Below are positions 1 through 11,419 of a stretch of 64,000 nt of DNA, piece by piece. The DNA is taken from positions 11,820,276 through 11,884,275 of the forward strand of contig JASSKH010000021.1 in the NCBI GenBank assembly GCA_031763025.1. The letters are read 5' to 3'. This DNA is from Macrocystis pyrifera (lineage: Eukaryota > Sar > Phaeophyceae > Laminariales > Laminariaceae). The position numbers and the translations under genes are program-made. The notes under the pieces were generated by a model, which saw only the letters and a program-made list of their open reading frames with translations, was not told the origin of the DNA and did no database searches. The first letter of the stretch is position 1. Every line of letters begins with the position of its first letter.

Positions 1-1514
1 GAGGACAAGTTGACAGACTGCTGTCGTACCGTGGACATCTGGACGGCCAATATTAAAATATTGGGACAGTCCATTCAGGATCAGACAATAAATAGTGAGC
101 GAAGACAAGAGAGTAATCCGTTTTCACAAAAACATACCTGGTATGTAATATGTGTATTTGCGGCTGGCCAGCTGTGGATTTGGACAGAATGATCCTTGAC
201 AAGAGCGTGCTAGAGCAACTGTGACAATTATCCCAGGATATTCTAGCAGAGGTTTTCTAGTGACAAAGCACGCTAGACGACTGAGTGTGAACACCCGTCG
301 TTCGACACATGGCTGAAGGCTCTATCACTGTCAAGGCACATGTTTTGCTTTAAAGCAACACGATGACATACCTGACCGCGACAATGACAGTGTTCCGGAC
401 ATGACATACTGGACATCGACATGGGCTAAATTGGTTGCTTTGGCATCTGATGGGTGTTCGAAACCGGATCAAATTCCTCGCAGTAGAATTGCCTTGGCGG
501 TGATACGAAGTGACAACCGCCTACAGTATGCCATTATGGTAGACGCGGTCGAACACGAAAAAATACTGACGAAATAAAAACGTGTCAGACAAACGCGGCT
601 GTCATTGTTGACTCTCAATCGTCTCGCACCTGGGCTCTGATGAGGAGGCCTCGAGGGTGTGGCGGTTGGAAGGTGTGTAATGGGTATCCGGTACAAGCGT
701 AGAGACAAAAACAGACGCAATATGTATGCCGTGATCCATGCGGAACGTCAGGCATTTTGGTAGAGACAGATGGTATGCGCGAGCGCTTGATATTATTCTC
801 ACATAAGGTTCCCGGTGGCGTCCCACGTGCCGACTATCGCATGTATGCTATCGTTAGTCTCTGAAACCTCGTGCCCGACAGTTAATCAAACCTAGTATAA
901 AAGCGACCCCCCAAATCGATGGGAATTGGGTTCTTGATGGATCGTTAGCCAGTGAGTGATGACCTCTAAAGGCACGATCCATGACTACGACTATAATAGA
1001 CGACATCCAAAATGGCAACTTCGGTTCAGATCTATACGCTGAGGAAAAGAAGACAACAATTCTTGGAAGCATTAAACAAGCTTTCCACAAGGGCACTGTG
1101 ATTGGTGACAAACGACATTTTGCGAAGGACACAGGACACGTAGGCACACACTCTTACACATGCTTGGTCGACGGTAATTAAAATATTGCTGATCACCCCA
1201 CAAAACTGGGTTGACAAGTGATATCAGCAACAAATCTACTGTACAAGTCAGGCTTGCACCGTCGAACCTGGACACCAAGCACCAGTCAACTAAAAGACTA
1301 GAACGGCGCTCACCACTAGGAGTGGGGACATCAAACAAGAGTGCACGGTACAAACACTCGACAAAACAAGCCATGGGGTGACGACACCTCTTAACACAGA
1401 AAAATCGGACCTACTCCTATAGGAAAGCAGTACAAGACAAATAGTTTGATGGAAACGGTAGCACCGGGCATACATCATCAGTGGTTGCTCAGTCTGATGT
1501 GACAACATCAAGCG
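1..1514. other. Gene-free, GACA-rich stretch below the chromovirus
   Basis: No convincing gene is seen; open frames are short and overlap on both strands. The plus strand is strikingly rich in the tetranucleotide GACA: I count about 17 in the first 420 bases, where chance gives one or two. The enrichment continues through the neighbouring chromovirus. The 3' LTR of that element should lie here, since it runs right to left, but I found no second copy of any sequence from the other end. Confidence 0.6.
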
Positions 1515-1599
1515 CTAAAACAAGACAAGACAAGCCCATTGAAATGTGCTACGTGACAGACGCGGTAACAAGACTAGATTTCCGCGGAGGAGGGTTAAA

Positions 1600-1922
1600 T
1601 GCTGAGGGGTCCGTCGACAACACACAACAGCGCGATAGGACGCAATCATTTCTCTGCACTGGGGAAGGGCGTTGACATGCCTCCAAACGCCCATCTGAGT
1701 TGGATATCCTTCCAATTTTAAATGGTATTGAAAGTTCGTCAGAGATGCTGCGCCTACTCCTCTTTTATGTCCATCAATACTCTCTACCGTGAACGCACCG
1801 ATCGTTACTTTTGACAAGGAGCCTTCTAGATCGGGCACGGGGAGTTTGGTCCCTAGAAAAATATCATCGAGCGCATCGAGATCGGGGACATGGAACGACA
1901 GGGGGACAAAGTATTTTTTCAT
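1600..1922 (-). pseudogene. Chromodomain at the integrase C-terminus
   Basis: Read in a new frame after a shift near 1915. FTVESIDGHKRG is followed by FQYHLKLEGYPTQMGVW and then LPQCREMIASYR. This matches the chromodomain plan: an opening hydrophobic-V-E strand, a Y-x-V-K-x-x-G-Y block, a Trp one strand later, and a C-terminal helix ending in a Tyr. Chromodomains on gypsy integrases are known to steer insertion towards particular histone marks. The usual WxGY/WEP residues are partly replaced, so this copy is degenerate. Confidence 0.65.
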
Positions 1923-3085
1923 TCGGCCGATGAACAGTAATCTCGGCTGGGCTCCCGTCTTTCGTGACGCGATAAATGACAGGTGTCAATTGCGCTCGGA
2001 CAGAGTGCGGTCCACGCCATGGGCTGATAAGTTTGGGGTTGGGGCCGTCAGCGACATTGTACGGGCGGTGGATCAGTACTTTTTCACCAGGTTTGAACCG
2101 GGGAAATGACAGTGACTCATTAGCGACCGCTTGCTTGTCCGCTCGCTCTTTAAGATTTCGGCGGGCCAGCTCGTATGCAAATTGCAATTTTTCGACAGTT
2201 TGTTTGGAATAGTCGAGCTGTGATTGCGGCGCTGAGGTGGAGGGCGTACCTAGAATGAGATCGACAGGCAGTACAGCTGCGCGTCCAAACATCAGGAAAT
2301 GAGGTGTTTCCTGGAGCGTTGACGAATAGGCCGTGTTTTGAGCTAGCTGGACAAACGGCAACAGCTCTGCCCAGTTATCGAATGACATATTGCTATACAT
2401 AGCTAACATACCGTGGACAGTGCTGTGAACACGCTCTAAGACGGAGTTGCCCTGGGGGCGGAAGGCAGTTGTACGCGTTTTCTTATATCCAAATACTGAC
2501 TGCAATTCTAGGACCAGCTGGTTTTGAAATTCCGTCCCCTGATCAGAATGCAGCGTTTCTGGAGGGCCAAACACCGAGACACACGTTCGATTAAATGACG
2601 GGCGATCGTGCGAGCTGCCTTGTCTTTGATGGGGATCAAGATGACAAATCGAGTGAGATGGTCAATGACCGACAAAATAAAACGATTCCCTTCTGATAGG
2701 CTTTTATACTCGACAAGGTCAACAGCGACGCATTGAAATGCGCGCATGTGCGGTGTCCCACTGGCAACTTGGGCGGGCGGTGGGATGACTTCCGGTGTTG
2801 GCATGACAGACAAGTTTTGACATGAGTACGGACATCCGTGGGCATGGTCGGCCACCAAAATCTATCTCGGATAGTATCGAATGTTCCTTTGAAACCTAAG
2901 TGACCCCCTGATGCAGGTAGGTCGTGACACGAATCTATGACAAGTTTCCGGAGGGATGTAGGCACTACCAGCTGATCACGGAAAGTGCTACGCTTCCGTA
3001 AGTGACCCGGAAGATATGACCGAAAAAATAATCCTTCGTTCAAGAAGAAGTGGCTCATCGTGTGCTCATGTTCTTTCGCAGGCAA
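1915..3085 (-). pseudogene. Chromovirus integrase (H2C2 finger, DDE core, GPY/F tail)
   Basis: Inserts the cDNA into the host genome. The zinc-binding H2C2 module is clear (HDLPASGGHLG, then CLSCQ). After a frameshift near 2758 the catalytic core begins with CVAVDLVEY (first Asp). A second frameshift near 2575 precedes LHSDQGTEFQNQL (second Asp) and RPQGNSVLERVHST (Glu). The tail contains KLISPWRGPHSVRAQL and a GPY/F-like segment followed by VIYRV. The three catalytic residues are all present, but the two frameshifts mean no complete protein can be made. Confidence 0.88.
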
Positions 3086-3118
3086 TGGGGCTAATGCTGG
3101 TGCACGGAGATAATCAAA

Positions 3119-3925
3119 CTACTGACAAAATTCCGCTCTCTGTAGATCGGCGAGTTTCGCTGGATCTACGGTAGGGAAGACAGACACGGCGCTCATCAAT
3201 AACTCCCGATCTCTTTCGACAGGTGCTACGTCGTGCAAATTAGAAGCAGACAGTTCGTATTCGCGGGGCCCAGGGGGGTAGTAAGGACCATCTATTGGTA
3301 CGTTCCGAAAAATCGCGGCCAATCTGGGCTCTGATGGTATGGGTTCCCCGTTAACTTCACTAAAAGCACGGGACAGCATATCAGGCACGACGTTTAGTTT
3401 GCCTGGGACATGTTCGACGGTAAAATCGTGATTTTGAAGTGCGATTGCCCAACGGGTACGCATGTTAGAGGTGTCCTGCATTTTGTAAAGGTACATCAGT
3501 GCTTGGTGGTCAGTACAGCAAGTGAAATGCTTTCCCCATAAGTAGGGACGCCAGTGAGTGACAGCCCAGACCACAGCACAACACTCTTTCATGGTCGCAC
3601 TATAATGACGTTGACTTTTAGTGAAGCGGTGACTATAATACGCGATGCTATTCAAATCAGAGTCGGAGTTTCCGTGGAGTGATCGTTGAGCGAGAAAGGC
3701 TCCTACTCCAGTTTCTGATGCATCGGAATGGACAATGAACTCTTGACTGAAGTTTGGATATTTGAGGACCGGGGCAGACGTTAGGGCACGCTTTGCACGT
3801 GCGAACGCTTCACCTTGCGCGGACCCAAACGCTTTTTTGAACGCGGTCTTTTTGACATATTCCTTGCGAGTGACTTAACCCAGCGGTGCTGTGATTTCAG
3901 CATAACGGTCAATGGAACGGCGGAC
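3119..3925 (-). pseudogene. Chromovirus RNase H
   Basis: The tether begins just after the TAG at 3926 and is cut again by TAA at 3875-3877. The RNase H fold follows: FIVHSDASETGVGAFLAQ has the first catalytic Asp, YSATMKECCAVVWAV has the catalytic Glu, and TDHQAL has the second Asp. HVPGKLNVVPDMLSR closes the domain with the last conserved Asp. The catalytic set is therefore intact; only the upstream stops break it. The frame then meets TAG at 3119, after FCQ, and continues into the integrase N-terminal region. Confidence 0.88.
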
Positions 3926-5389
3926 CTAATTGAGTGTACCTAGGAAAGCACGATTTGCTTTGATACACGTAGGTTCAGGCAAGGCAAGAATGGCTTTGAC
4001 GCGGTCGGTACCGATTGAGATGCCTTCTTCCGATATGACATGACCGAGGTACTCGATTTCTTTCTGACCAAATTGGAGTTTACTCGGTTTTAAGGTTAGG
4101 CCTGCCGCCTGTAACGCTGAGAACATTCGCTCGAGGGATTTTAGGTGGGATTCGAACGTGGAATTGATGCAAATGATATCATCCATATACTTAAGAATAC
4201 CCGATTCCGGACCAAGGTGGCCGAAAGTGACAGACATCATGTGTTGAAACAACCACGGTGCATTACTCACGCCGAAAGGCATACGTTTAAAACAGTACTT
4301 GCCGGTCGGGGTGACGAATGCTGTCCAGTCGATGTGCTCTTCCGCAACGGGCAGTTGCCAGAACGCGCTGAGGACATCGGCTGTAGATATGAACTTGACC
4401 CCTTTGACTGCATCTAAGCACGAATCCATGTTCGGGAGGGGCCAGCTCTTTCGGACAATGTGACGATTGAGGGTATGACGATAATCAACACAGAAACGAG
4501 GGGTTCCGTTCTTTTTAGCGACCAACGTACACGGACTACCCCAGGGGCTCGGGCGCTCTTCGATTATGCCCCACTCTAACATATCATGGACGCACTTATC
4601 GATGACACTGGCAGTGCGAGGGTTAGTGCGATACGGAGCCCGATCGACAGGACGAGTGTCAGGCGGCAATGGGAACGTTGCTTCGGTATTAGTGCATCAA
4701 CCAAGCTCTGACATTGACAATGAAAAGACAGGACGGTACTGTGCGCATAAATTGAGGACCGCGGCTTGTTGGTCGGTTGACAGTTTGGTATTTGTAAAAG
4801 CTGTGGACAGGGGACCTTCAAGCTCGGATTTTGCGTGAGCCAGTTGTTCGATGGATTCGGGTGTTTTCGCTACAGCGTTAACGTGTAACTAGTCAGGCGT
4901 CACGACAGACACGGTGTATAGCTGACCAAGACATAACCCGATCGGAAGTGCAACCCCATCGGACGATGGGTTAGCAACTTGCACAGCTACTGAACCATCG
5001 GCAGCGTACCAGGTAGCTAAAGTGCGAGCGACAATAATCTTTTCAAACACTGTCCAGCTACCAGACTGCAGAAATTCAGGTTCGGACATGATTCGCTGTT
5101 CGACAACAACAGTACGATCGCGCAAAGGGAGACAATCAGTAAAAGCCACGACAAGAGCTTCGTGTCTAGGTTTGAGGTCGACCCGTTGGCGCAAAATGAC
5201 ATCAATTCCTTCTGCATCATGGTGGACAGCACCGACGGACATGGTATTGTCGCTAGGGGCAGGGGAGGGGGCGGCGTGAGAGGCAGAATGGCTAATACGA
5301 TGTATCGCTGGGATAGTAGTACCAGCGGGCGGAAATGACAATGTTTGGTTTTCCCAATCGAGGACAGCTCCAAAACGTAGACATGGCAT
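3926..5389 (-). pseudogene. Chromovirus reverse transcriptase
   Basis: RNA-dependent DNA polymerase domain. Recognisable blocks in order: a linker after the protease, GIIEERPSPWGSPCTLVAKK (fingers), FCVDYRHTLNRH, STADVLSAFWQLPVAEEH with the first catalytic aspartate, CFKRMPFGVSNAPWLFQHMM, the catalytic box LKYMDDIIC, and KLQFGQKEIEYLGHVISEEG (thumb). The box is YMDD where YVDD or YLDD is commoner in this family. Stops interrupt the frame at 4889 (TAG) and 4697 (TGA); another TAG at 3926 falls directly after FLGTLN, where the family continues into the RNase H connection. Codons on both sides of each stop remain in phase, so these are point changes in a formerly continuous frame. Confidence 0.9.
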
Positions 5390-5744
5390 GATTATCTAGG
5401 AGCAATGAATCGGGACCAAGAGACGGTACAACTAGCGCGTCGACGTTATGAGTGATTGTACTCAATGTAAGTGACAATGTGACAAACCCCAAAATATTCA
5501 AAGGCGAACCATTCGCTGCCCGTAAAGCAACGACGGCCGGAGGGACAGGTTGAATATTTATTTCACGCAAAGCTGGATTGGACATCAACCACGCGTGGGA
5601 AACGACAGAGACATCAGTAGCAGTATCGAGTGTTATTGCGGACACTGGACAGTCGTCTACAGAGCCAGAAATCTGCACTCTGCGAGACGAAAAAGACAAA
5701 GAGAAAGGATGGGATCTGTGCGCCACCATTGAGCTGTGCCACAC
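5292..5744 (-). pseudogene. Chromovirus aspartic protease
   Basis: Retroviral-type protease that would cut the Gag-Pol polyprotein. The active-site loop reads as LDTATDVSVV, against the family pattern hydrophobic-D-T/S-G-A, so the glycine has become alanine. About 60 residues later SLGPDSLLLDNHAM matches the second conserved block (usually I-L-G-x-D). The frame changes near 5385, after which a CLRFGAVLDWENQTLSF segment continues the domain in the main pol frame. This is a remnant: the changed glycine and the frameshift should abolish activity. Confidence 0.65.
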
Positions 5745-6115
5745 GGTAGTCTTTTATTATTTTTTGCTGGGTGATCCGGGGTACTAGAAGATCGATACTC
5801 GGACTCATACTCGGACACGGGGAAATCGATAGCAAACGTCACGCGTTTACGCGGACGTCGTGAGGATGATACCCCACTGCTAAGACTCGAGACAGAGACA
5901 CCCCCCCCAGAAAAAGAACTACACTCAACTCCCCGGTTGACTCCTTCTTTGCTAACAACACTCGGTACAGGGGACTCAGCACCCACGGCTACTGCGGAAA
6001 GTTTCCTTGTCGCGCCAACCTTGCCTACCGCTTTGGGAGCAAGGCGAGTCCCAACTGTTGGTAGCGCTCCACCAGCTAGTGGTCTTGGGGGCTGCCGTGC
6101 TGTCCGGGGTCTCAC
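5657..6115 (-). pseudogene. Chromovirus 5' leader, possible Gag remnant
   Basis: An open frame of 152 codons upstream of the protease. It is basic and rich in Arg, Pro, Ser and Val, with no zinc knuckle and no recognisable capsid domain. The last part overlaps the protease in another frame, so only the first half to two thirds can belong to this reading. It sits where Gag or a Gag-Pol junction is expected, but most of a normal Gag (about 300 residues or more) is missing. It could also be a chance frame. Confidence 0.3.
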
Positions 6116-6216
6116 GGTAGGGGAGTGGGGTGGGGTACTGGGACTGCTGGTATTCCGACATCACTCTGAACGTAGGTGACAAGTGACAAGTTGGTTTATC
6201 AACTGCCGTCCGACGC

Positions 6217-6249
6217 CAATAAGAGTTCCTGACTCAATAAGAGTTCCTG
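6217..6249 (+). repeat. 15-bp direct repeat (two copies, 18 bp apart)
   Basis: The string CAATAAGAGTTCCTG occurs at 6217-6231 and again at 6235-6249, between the chromovirus leader and the tRNA-like sequence. No function can be assigned. Confidence 0.8.
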
Positions 6250-6256
6250 CTACGTT

Positions 6257-6326
6257 ACCGCCGGTGGGTCGTGATCCCACGTCTCTCTGTGGACACAGAG
6301 TGTTCTGTCTGTTGAACTACGACGGC
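6257..6326 (-). tRNA. tRNA-like cloverleaf, perhaps tRNA-Asp (GTC) pseudogene
   Basis: On the minus strand four stems can be drawn. The acceptor pairs GCCGTCG with CGGCGGT (two G-T pairs). The D arm pairs GTTC with GAAC and the anticodon arm pairs CTCTG with CAGAG. The T arm pairs GTGGG with CCCAC around ATCACGA. Spacing is close to a type I tRNA, but the anticodon loop has only six bases (TGTCCA) and the T loop is atypical, so GTC (Asp) is a guess and the copy may be inactive. It lies only 26 bp from the left LTR of the next element. It could be a relict tRNA gene, a captured tRNA, or a chance structure; four matching stems make chance unlikely. Confidence 0.45.
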
Positions 6327-6352
6327 TGAGTGATGACGTGACAAAGGGCTTA

Positions 6353-6916
6353 TGTTACAGCGGGTGGCGCCAGGGAGGGAGGTTCATAGCGCTGTGACTG
6401 TCGTGACCAGCGCTATGGGGAGGATAATACGGCGCGAGACCGCTGTCCTGATCAGGGTCACGCGTCGGGTCTATTCGATAGGCTGAGGGCAAGCTTTGGT
6501 TAGCATCCTCTGGGCGGATCTTATAGGGGCAGGGAGGATCCCCGGTGTGGGAACGCCTTCGGTCTCGGGTACAGAGCCAGTAACGAGGTTCCGGGACCAC
6601 CCGGTGTTTACAAAACACCACCAAGAGTGAAGAAAGAAAGTCAAAGCCAAGTGATCTGTGATACCTGTCCTATCGACCCCCAGCCCCTTGGGCCCTGCCG
6701 TGCCCGTCGTGCCCGTCATCATGTCTGTGGTGCTTCGCTGAGTGTTCACGCTGACTGCTTGCATCTATCGCATTGCATCGATCCACGTTCTGCATGACCC
6801 GATCATTACTGCTTGAAGGCACTTCCTCGAACTCCCAAACAACAGGTGAGCCGGCCTCAGAGATCTAACGAACGCAGGTCCTTTTTACGGTCTGAGAGCT
6901 GTACCCTGTTGTAACA
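6353..6916 (+). repeat. 5' LTR of the 7.2-kb element
   Basis: The LTR is 564 bp, with TG...CA ends extended to TGTTACA and TGTAACA. It contains a 9-bp perfect inverted repeat (CATAGCGCT at 6385-6393, AGCGCTATG at 6409-6417) that could form a hairpin in the transcript. No clear TATA box was identified. Confidence 0.85.
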
Positions 6917-7745
6917 TGATGAACCCAGGCTGATCGAAGTGCATTGCAGGAGATCGGAGTGTTCGCAAAACGTTTGCAAGAGATCGGAGCGTTTGCAAAC
7001 GTGTAAAATAATGTCATCGTGTTCTTTGTATAATCCCACGTTTGATCTTGCATAATACTTTATTTGCATACCAGTTACTTGGTATATGCATACATCGACA
7101 TGTTTTCGTTGTTCCCTGCCTTGTATGATGGTGATACGTGCAATATGCTGTTATGTATTCACGCTGCCAATGGTGCTCTGCTTGTTTGTTTCGTGAGGCT
7201 TTGAAGATATTTATCTGGTCAATGCATGCAGGCATACTCGTTGCTCGTGCTCCGTTTGCCTGTTGCTCGTGCTCGTCTGTTCGCTCGTTGTTCATGATCG
7301 CACACACATGCATGTTCGTTAATAAATGACTGCATGCTATTGACCACTTATTGTCTTCAAAACCGAATGCAATCGACAGGTATCGATACAAGCCAAAGGT
7401 GCCGTACGTACTAATGCACGCATACTCTCGTGTACCGTTTGCCTGGTTAGGTGATACCGGAAACTATCAACGTTGAGCCTTACGCCGTTTGGGCGTACGT
7501 AACCCTATAGAACCACGAACCCCTGGACAACACCGTGCATTGTCGGCTGGCAAGCATAGAACTTTCGAGAAAACCACGTATACTTTGGTCACTAGTATTC
7601 TTGCCGCGATGCTTGTAGACTACATCAGTAGTAGTAGACCAATCGTCGTATTATGCACACCAAATGGAAAGTCCGATGCACGTTTGACCCTCTTCGATGT
7701 CTCCGGTCGTACCATTTGCTGTGTTGTATACCAACCGAGCGTTGC

Positions 7746-7946
7746 GCTCGAGTATCAGGTACAACACCTGGAGGACTGAAAGCCAAGTACAAGAGGAAAT
7801 GACAAAAAAAAACTGGAGCAGATGAAGATCGGCTACGCAACGCTCGGTACGCTCGAGTATCAGGTACAACACCTGGAGGACTGAAAGCCAAGTACAAGAG
7901 GAAATGACAAAAAAAAAACTGGAGCAGATGAAGATCGGCTACGCAA
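7746..7946 (+). repeat. Tandem duplication, unit about 105 bp
   Basis: Two almost identical copies starting GCTCGAGTATCAGG at 7746 and 7851, each containing a short A run followed by CTGGAGCAGATGAAG. It lies in the interior of the non-autonomous LTR element. Confidence 0.9.
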
Positions 7947-8208
7947 GCCCTTGGGGGGCACGGGTCACACGGGGTGACATAGTTTCAGCTGGACGATGAT
8001 GAGCTTGCATACAACGGAGGAAGGTGTGGCTTGCTGTGTCCAGAGGGCTCGGGCTAGACATATAGATGCAGCCCAACCTGAGTAGTACGAGGCCAACAGG
8101 TATGGAGCGGGTGAAACACAACCGTGGTGATCCTTCTCTTTTTCTGATGTCGTATCCACAGTCGAAAATGCTATACGTATTATTCTTGCTGTACGTTTTT
8201 CCTCGAGC

Positions 8209-8210
<2 letters not shown>

Positions 8211-8254
<44 letters not shown>
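8211..8254 (+). repeat. 44-base A run
   Basis: Uninterrupted A homopolymer. It may be the tail of an inserted retroposed transcript, but the sequence before it was not recognised and no target duplication was found. Confidence 0.85.
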
Positions 8255-8256
<2 letters not shown>

Positions 8257-9080
8257 GGAGGGGGTAGGCTGCTGTGTCGCCCTGATTGACTTAGACTTCA
8301 AGTCACGCACCAAAGCTAGAAAACTCGCGCAGCGCATGCCGCAATATGCGGGACCACCTATGTAAGACCAGGGACATGGACCCAATGAGATACCGGTAGC
8401 AAGCATGACATAGCGCATACCAGTGACGAGCTGCCCGGTTTGTTCGGAAAGGCATGGAATCCGAGTAGTAAATTGATTGATGTGCTGTATTCGTTTAGAC
8501 TACCATGGAAAGTATTGCTGTGGGCTGTCAACATATCTACGACTCAATTAGTCAGCCCAACCTGATCAACCGTCAGTATTTACTTTGTCACATATCACAT
8601 GTACGGGTGTTGAAGAATATCTCGCTGCTGGTATCGAAACAGCAGTAGTAGGGAGTACTTTTGAATATCATTGCGGGATGAGCGCCTCCCATAGATGGTT
8701 CTAAGTGTGAAGCTGGACGTAGTTGCTGATGAGCCTACCATGCCACGAAACCTTGCCTACCGCCGCCCGGAGCAAAGGCGCCTCAACTCGGAATTACACA
8801 GAAGAGCCGTATCTCCGTCTCTACAATGCTATCAGTAGTCTAAATAAACACTACGCACGATGCTCAAAAAGATTAAAAGATCATTGCTGACGACCTGCAC
8901 TGCCGTGCACTATTGGTATTAATATCAGTCTAAGTGCATGTAATTTGGAAGAAAATACAGGAACCATACTGCTGCTGTACGCTGTACCTGCAGTTTTTGT
9001 TTATTTATTTCCCGAACAAGGTTGTTTTATCGATATACGGGGTTGGCGAATACTAAACCACAAGCGTACAGGGGGGGTGG

Positions 9081-9390
9081 CTCGCAGTATGCTTTTTACA
9101 CATACATACGTACATAAAGGACGTATACAATATACCCATAATACAAAAACTGTACGGCAAGATCCCGAAGGACCCTTTGGCTCGCAGGTGGCTCGCGGCA
9201 CGCTTTTGACACGTACGTACATAGAGGACGTATACAATACGTCCATAATACTAAAACTGCTGTACGGCTAGATCCCGACGGACCCTTTGGCTCGCAGTAC
9301 ATCTGCTTTTTGCACAAACGTACATAGGACGTATACAATATATCCATGATACTAAAATTGTATGGCAAGATCCCGAGGGACCCTTGAGCC
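9081..9390 (+). repeat. Tandem repeat, three units of about 100-110 bp
   Basis: Each unit contains GGACGTATACAATA, then CCATAATACTAAAA or close variants, then GATCCCGAAGGACCCTTTGG. The units have diverged by small insertions. No coding pattern is shared. Confidence 0.85.
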
Positions 9391-9703
9391 TATCTCTCTT
9401 CCTATCTTGACGAGTTATCATGTTGATTCGTTGAAACAGTACCTACACAGCAGTATCTGCTGGATGCACTACACAACACCCGTATGTATATATCTAGGGT
9501 GAAGAATCAGCACGGACACTATTGCTGGATGTCGACGAGTAGAAGAACGGTTTAATGTGAAAAACACACACATACGCCATATTCACACGGGGCATACTTG
9601 AAGCTGGATGAACAGAGTGAAGCTGGGTAGAAGACGTGAGCAGAAAAGACGTTAGTCTAAAAACTCAAGACAACAACCTGGAGGATGTATTTAAATATAT
9701 GGG

Positions 9704-9985
9704 TAATACTATTGGTCGTACGGCAAGATCTCCCTCGATCCTTGGGCCTTACTATAGTTGTCCCTTACTACCGCAGCAAAGCATCAACACCACTGCCTCT
9801 CGGCATAAAGTACTGTTGTGAAGCCGTTCTATATGGTATTCATACTGTAAAGAAATTAACTGTAACAGTTGATGATACTATAGGTCGTACGGCAAGATCT
9901 CCCTCGATCCTGGGCCCTAAAATAGTGTCCCATACTGCTGCCGCAGCAAAGTATCAACACTGCTGCCTCCCGGCATGAAGTACTG
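9704..9985 (+). repeat. Tandem duplication, unit about 170 bp
   Basis: Two copies with GGTCGTACGGCAAGATCTCC, then GCAGCAAAGCATCAACAC and CGGCATAAAGTACTG (variants in the second). The start motif GTACGGCAAGATC is shared with the array at 9.1-9.4 kb, so the two may have a common origin. Confidence 0.85.
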
Positions 9986-10586
9986 CAGTGAAACCGGTCA
10001 GCTGTCCAGTATAGCAATCAGGCTTTTATTCGGGTGAGAGTACCGCATGAAAGCTACACGTTGAAACTCAGAACTATACAACGACTCGTGTGTTCACAAC
10101 ATAGCTGGTGTTGTGGTCTTCTCGCACGCGGTACGTTGGCATTTCACTTGTTCTACCCGTTAGGGTATTCTCGTACCCGGTACGTTGGCAATTCACTTGC
10201 TTTACCCGGTATTCACTGGTACGCTGGCCTTTCCCTGACTTTTTTTAATAATGTCCGCACAGAAACACAAAGATGATACCATGGTATTTATTAGGGTTCG
10301 ACCTTATATATACATACGTATACCCGATCTGGGTCGTGCCCTGAAAGAGTTTCGTTGGTTTTGATATGGTTGGCCTATTATTTTCATCTAAAGGCCCGCG
10401 TGGTCTAGAGTATCGCTTCTGTTTTTAGCGTTGAACCATGGAGCTCGAATCTCAAGACGGATGAGGCGGGGATTCGCGCAATATATACAACAAAAAGGTG
10501 TGGAATCAACTGCTGAGATCGCCTAACGAGTGTAGGTGCAACGAAGAACTGAAGTATTTCCGCAATAAAACCCAAGGCACAGACCA

Positions 10587-11419
10587 CATCGGGGAGAGGA
10601 ATAAAGAGCTTGCTGTGTGACACCGGATGTCTATACGTAGGAGGGATAGAGAAAAAAGGGCGAAGATAACAAATGGGATGGAAATCAATGATATATCTGT
10701 ATCGTACATACATAACTACGTAACGAAAAAAAATATAAGGTACCTGGTGTGAAAAATCAGCAAACGCGTACGAAGAAACGCTGCATGGTCGGTGGGCGTA
10801 GAGGGGTTTCAAGATCGGTTTGGTTTGAAGAATACACTGCCTGTTGTTAGGTCCACCCCTTGCCATCGGGGAGAGGAATAAAGAGCTTGCTGTGTGACAC
10901 CGGATGTCTATACGTAGGAGGGATAGAGAAAAAAAGGGCGAAGATAACATATGGGATGAAAATCAATGATATATCTGTATCGTACATACATAACTACGTA
11001 ACGAAAAAAAATATAAGGTACCTGGTGTGAAAAATCAGCAAACGCGTACGAAGAAACGCTGCATGGTCGGTGGGCGTAGAGGGGTTTCAAGATCGGTTTG
11101 GTTTGAAGAATACACTGCCTGTTGTTAGGTCCACCCCTTGCCATCGGGGAGAGGAATAAAGAGCTTGCTGTGTGACACCGGATGTCTATACGTAGGAGGG
11201 ATAGAGAAAAAAAGGCGAAGATAACATATGGGATGAAAATCAATGATATATCTGTATCGTACATACATAACTACGTAACGAAAAAAAATATAAGGTACCT
11301 GGTGTGAAAAATCAGCAAACGCGTACGAAGAAACGCTGCATGGTCGGTGGGCGTAGAGGGGTTTCAAGATCGGTTTGGTTTGAAGAATACACTGCCTGTT
11401 GTTAGGTCCACCCCTTGCG
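10587..11419 (+). repeat. Tandem array, three units of about 277 bp
   Basis: Units begin CATCGGGGAGAGGAATAAAG at 10587, 10864 and 11142 and are almost identical. Differences are a few substitutions and changes in A-run length. The minus strand is open through much of the array in a repeating frame, but the predicted peptide is aromatic and basic with no known domain. I read the open frame as a by-product of the repeat. Confidence 0.92.

Larger units (their letters stand above)
1600..6115 (-). mobile_element. Ty3/gypsy chromovirus, decayed
   Basis: Running from high to low coordinates the domains come in the Ty3/gypsy order: leader, aspartic protease, reverse transcriptase, RNase H, integrase with H2C2 finger and GPY/F-type tail, then a C-terminal chromodomain. 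That order plus the chromodomain defines a chromovirus. One reading frame stays coherent from 5389 to about 2760 but is cut by TAG (4889), TGA (4697), TAG (3926), TAA (3875) and TAG (3119). Frameshifts occur near 5385, 2758, 2575 and 1915. No CCHC Gag knuckle is visible and no LTR pair could be found, so the ends are uncertain. Several of the stops fit C-to-T changes (CAG, CAA, CGA). The element is dead. A younger LTR element sits just beyond its 5' side. Confidence 0.9.

Noticed and set aside
6353..6916. Treating this 564-bp repeat as the 5' LTR of the minus-strand chromovirus
   Set aside because: Its only partner is at 12972 in the same direction, with CTTA on both outer sides, and the purine tract indicates plus orientation. 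No copy exists at the chromovirus 3' end.
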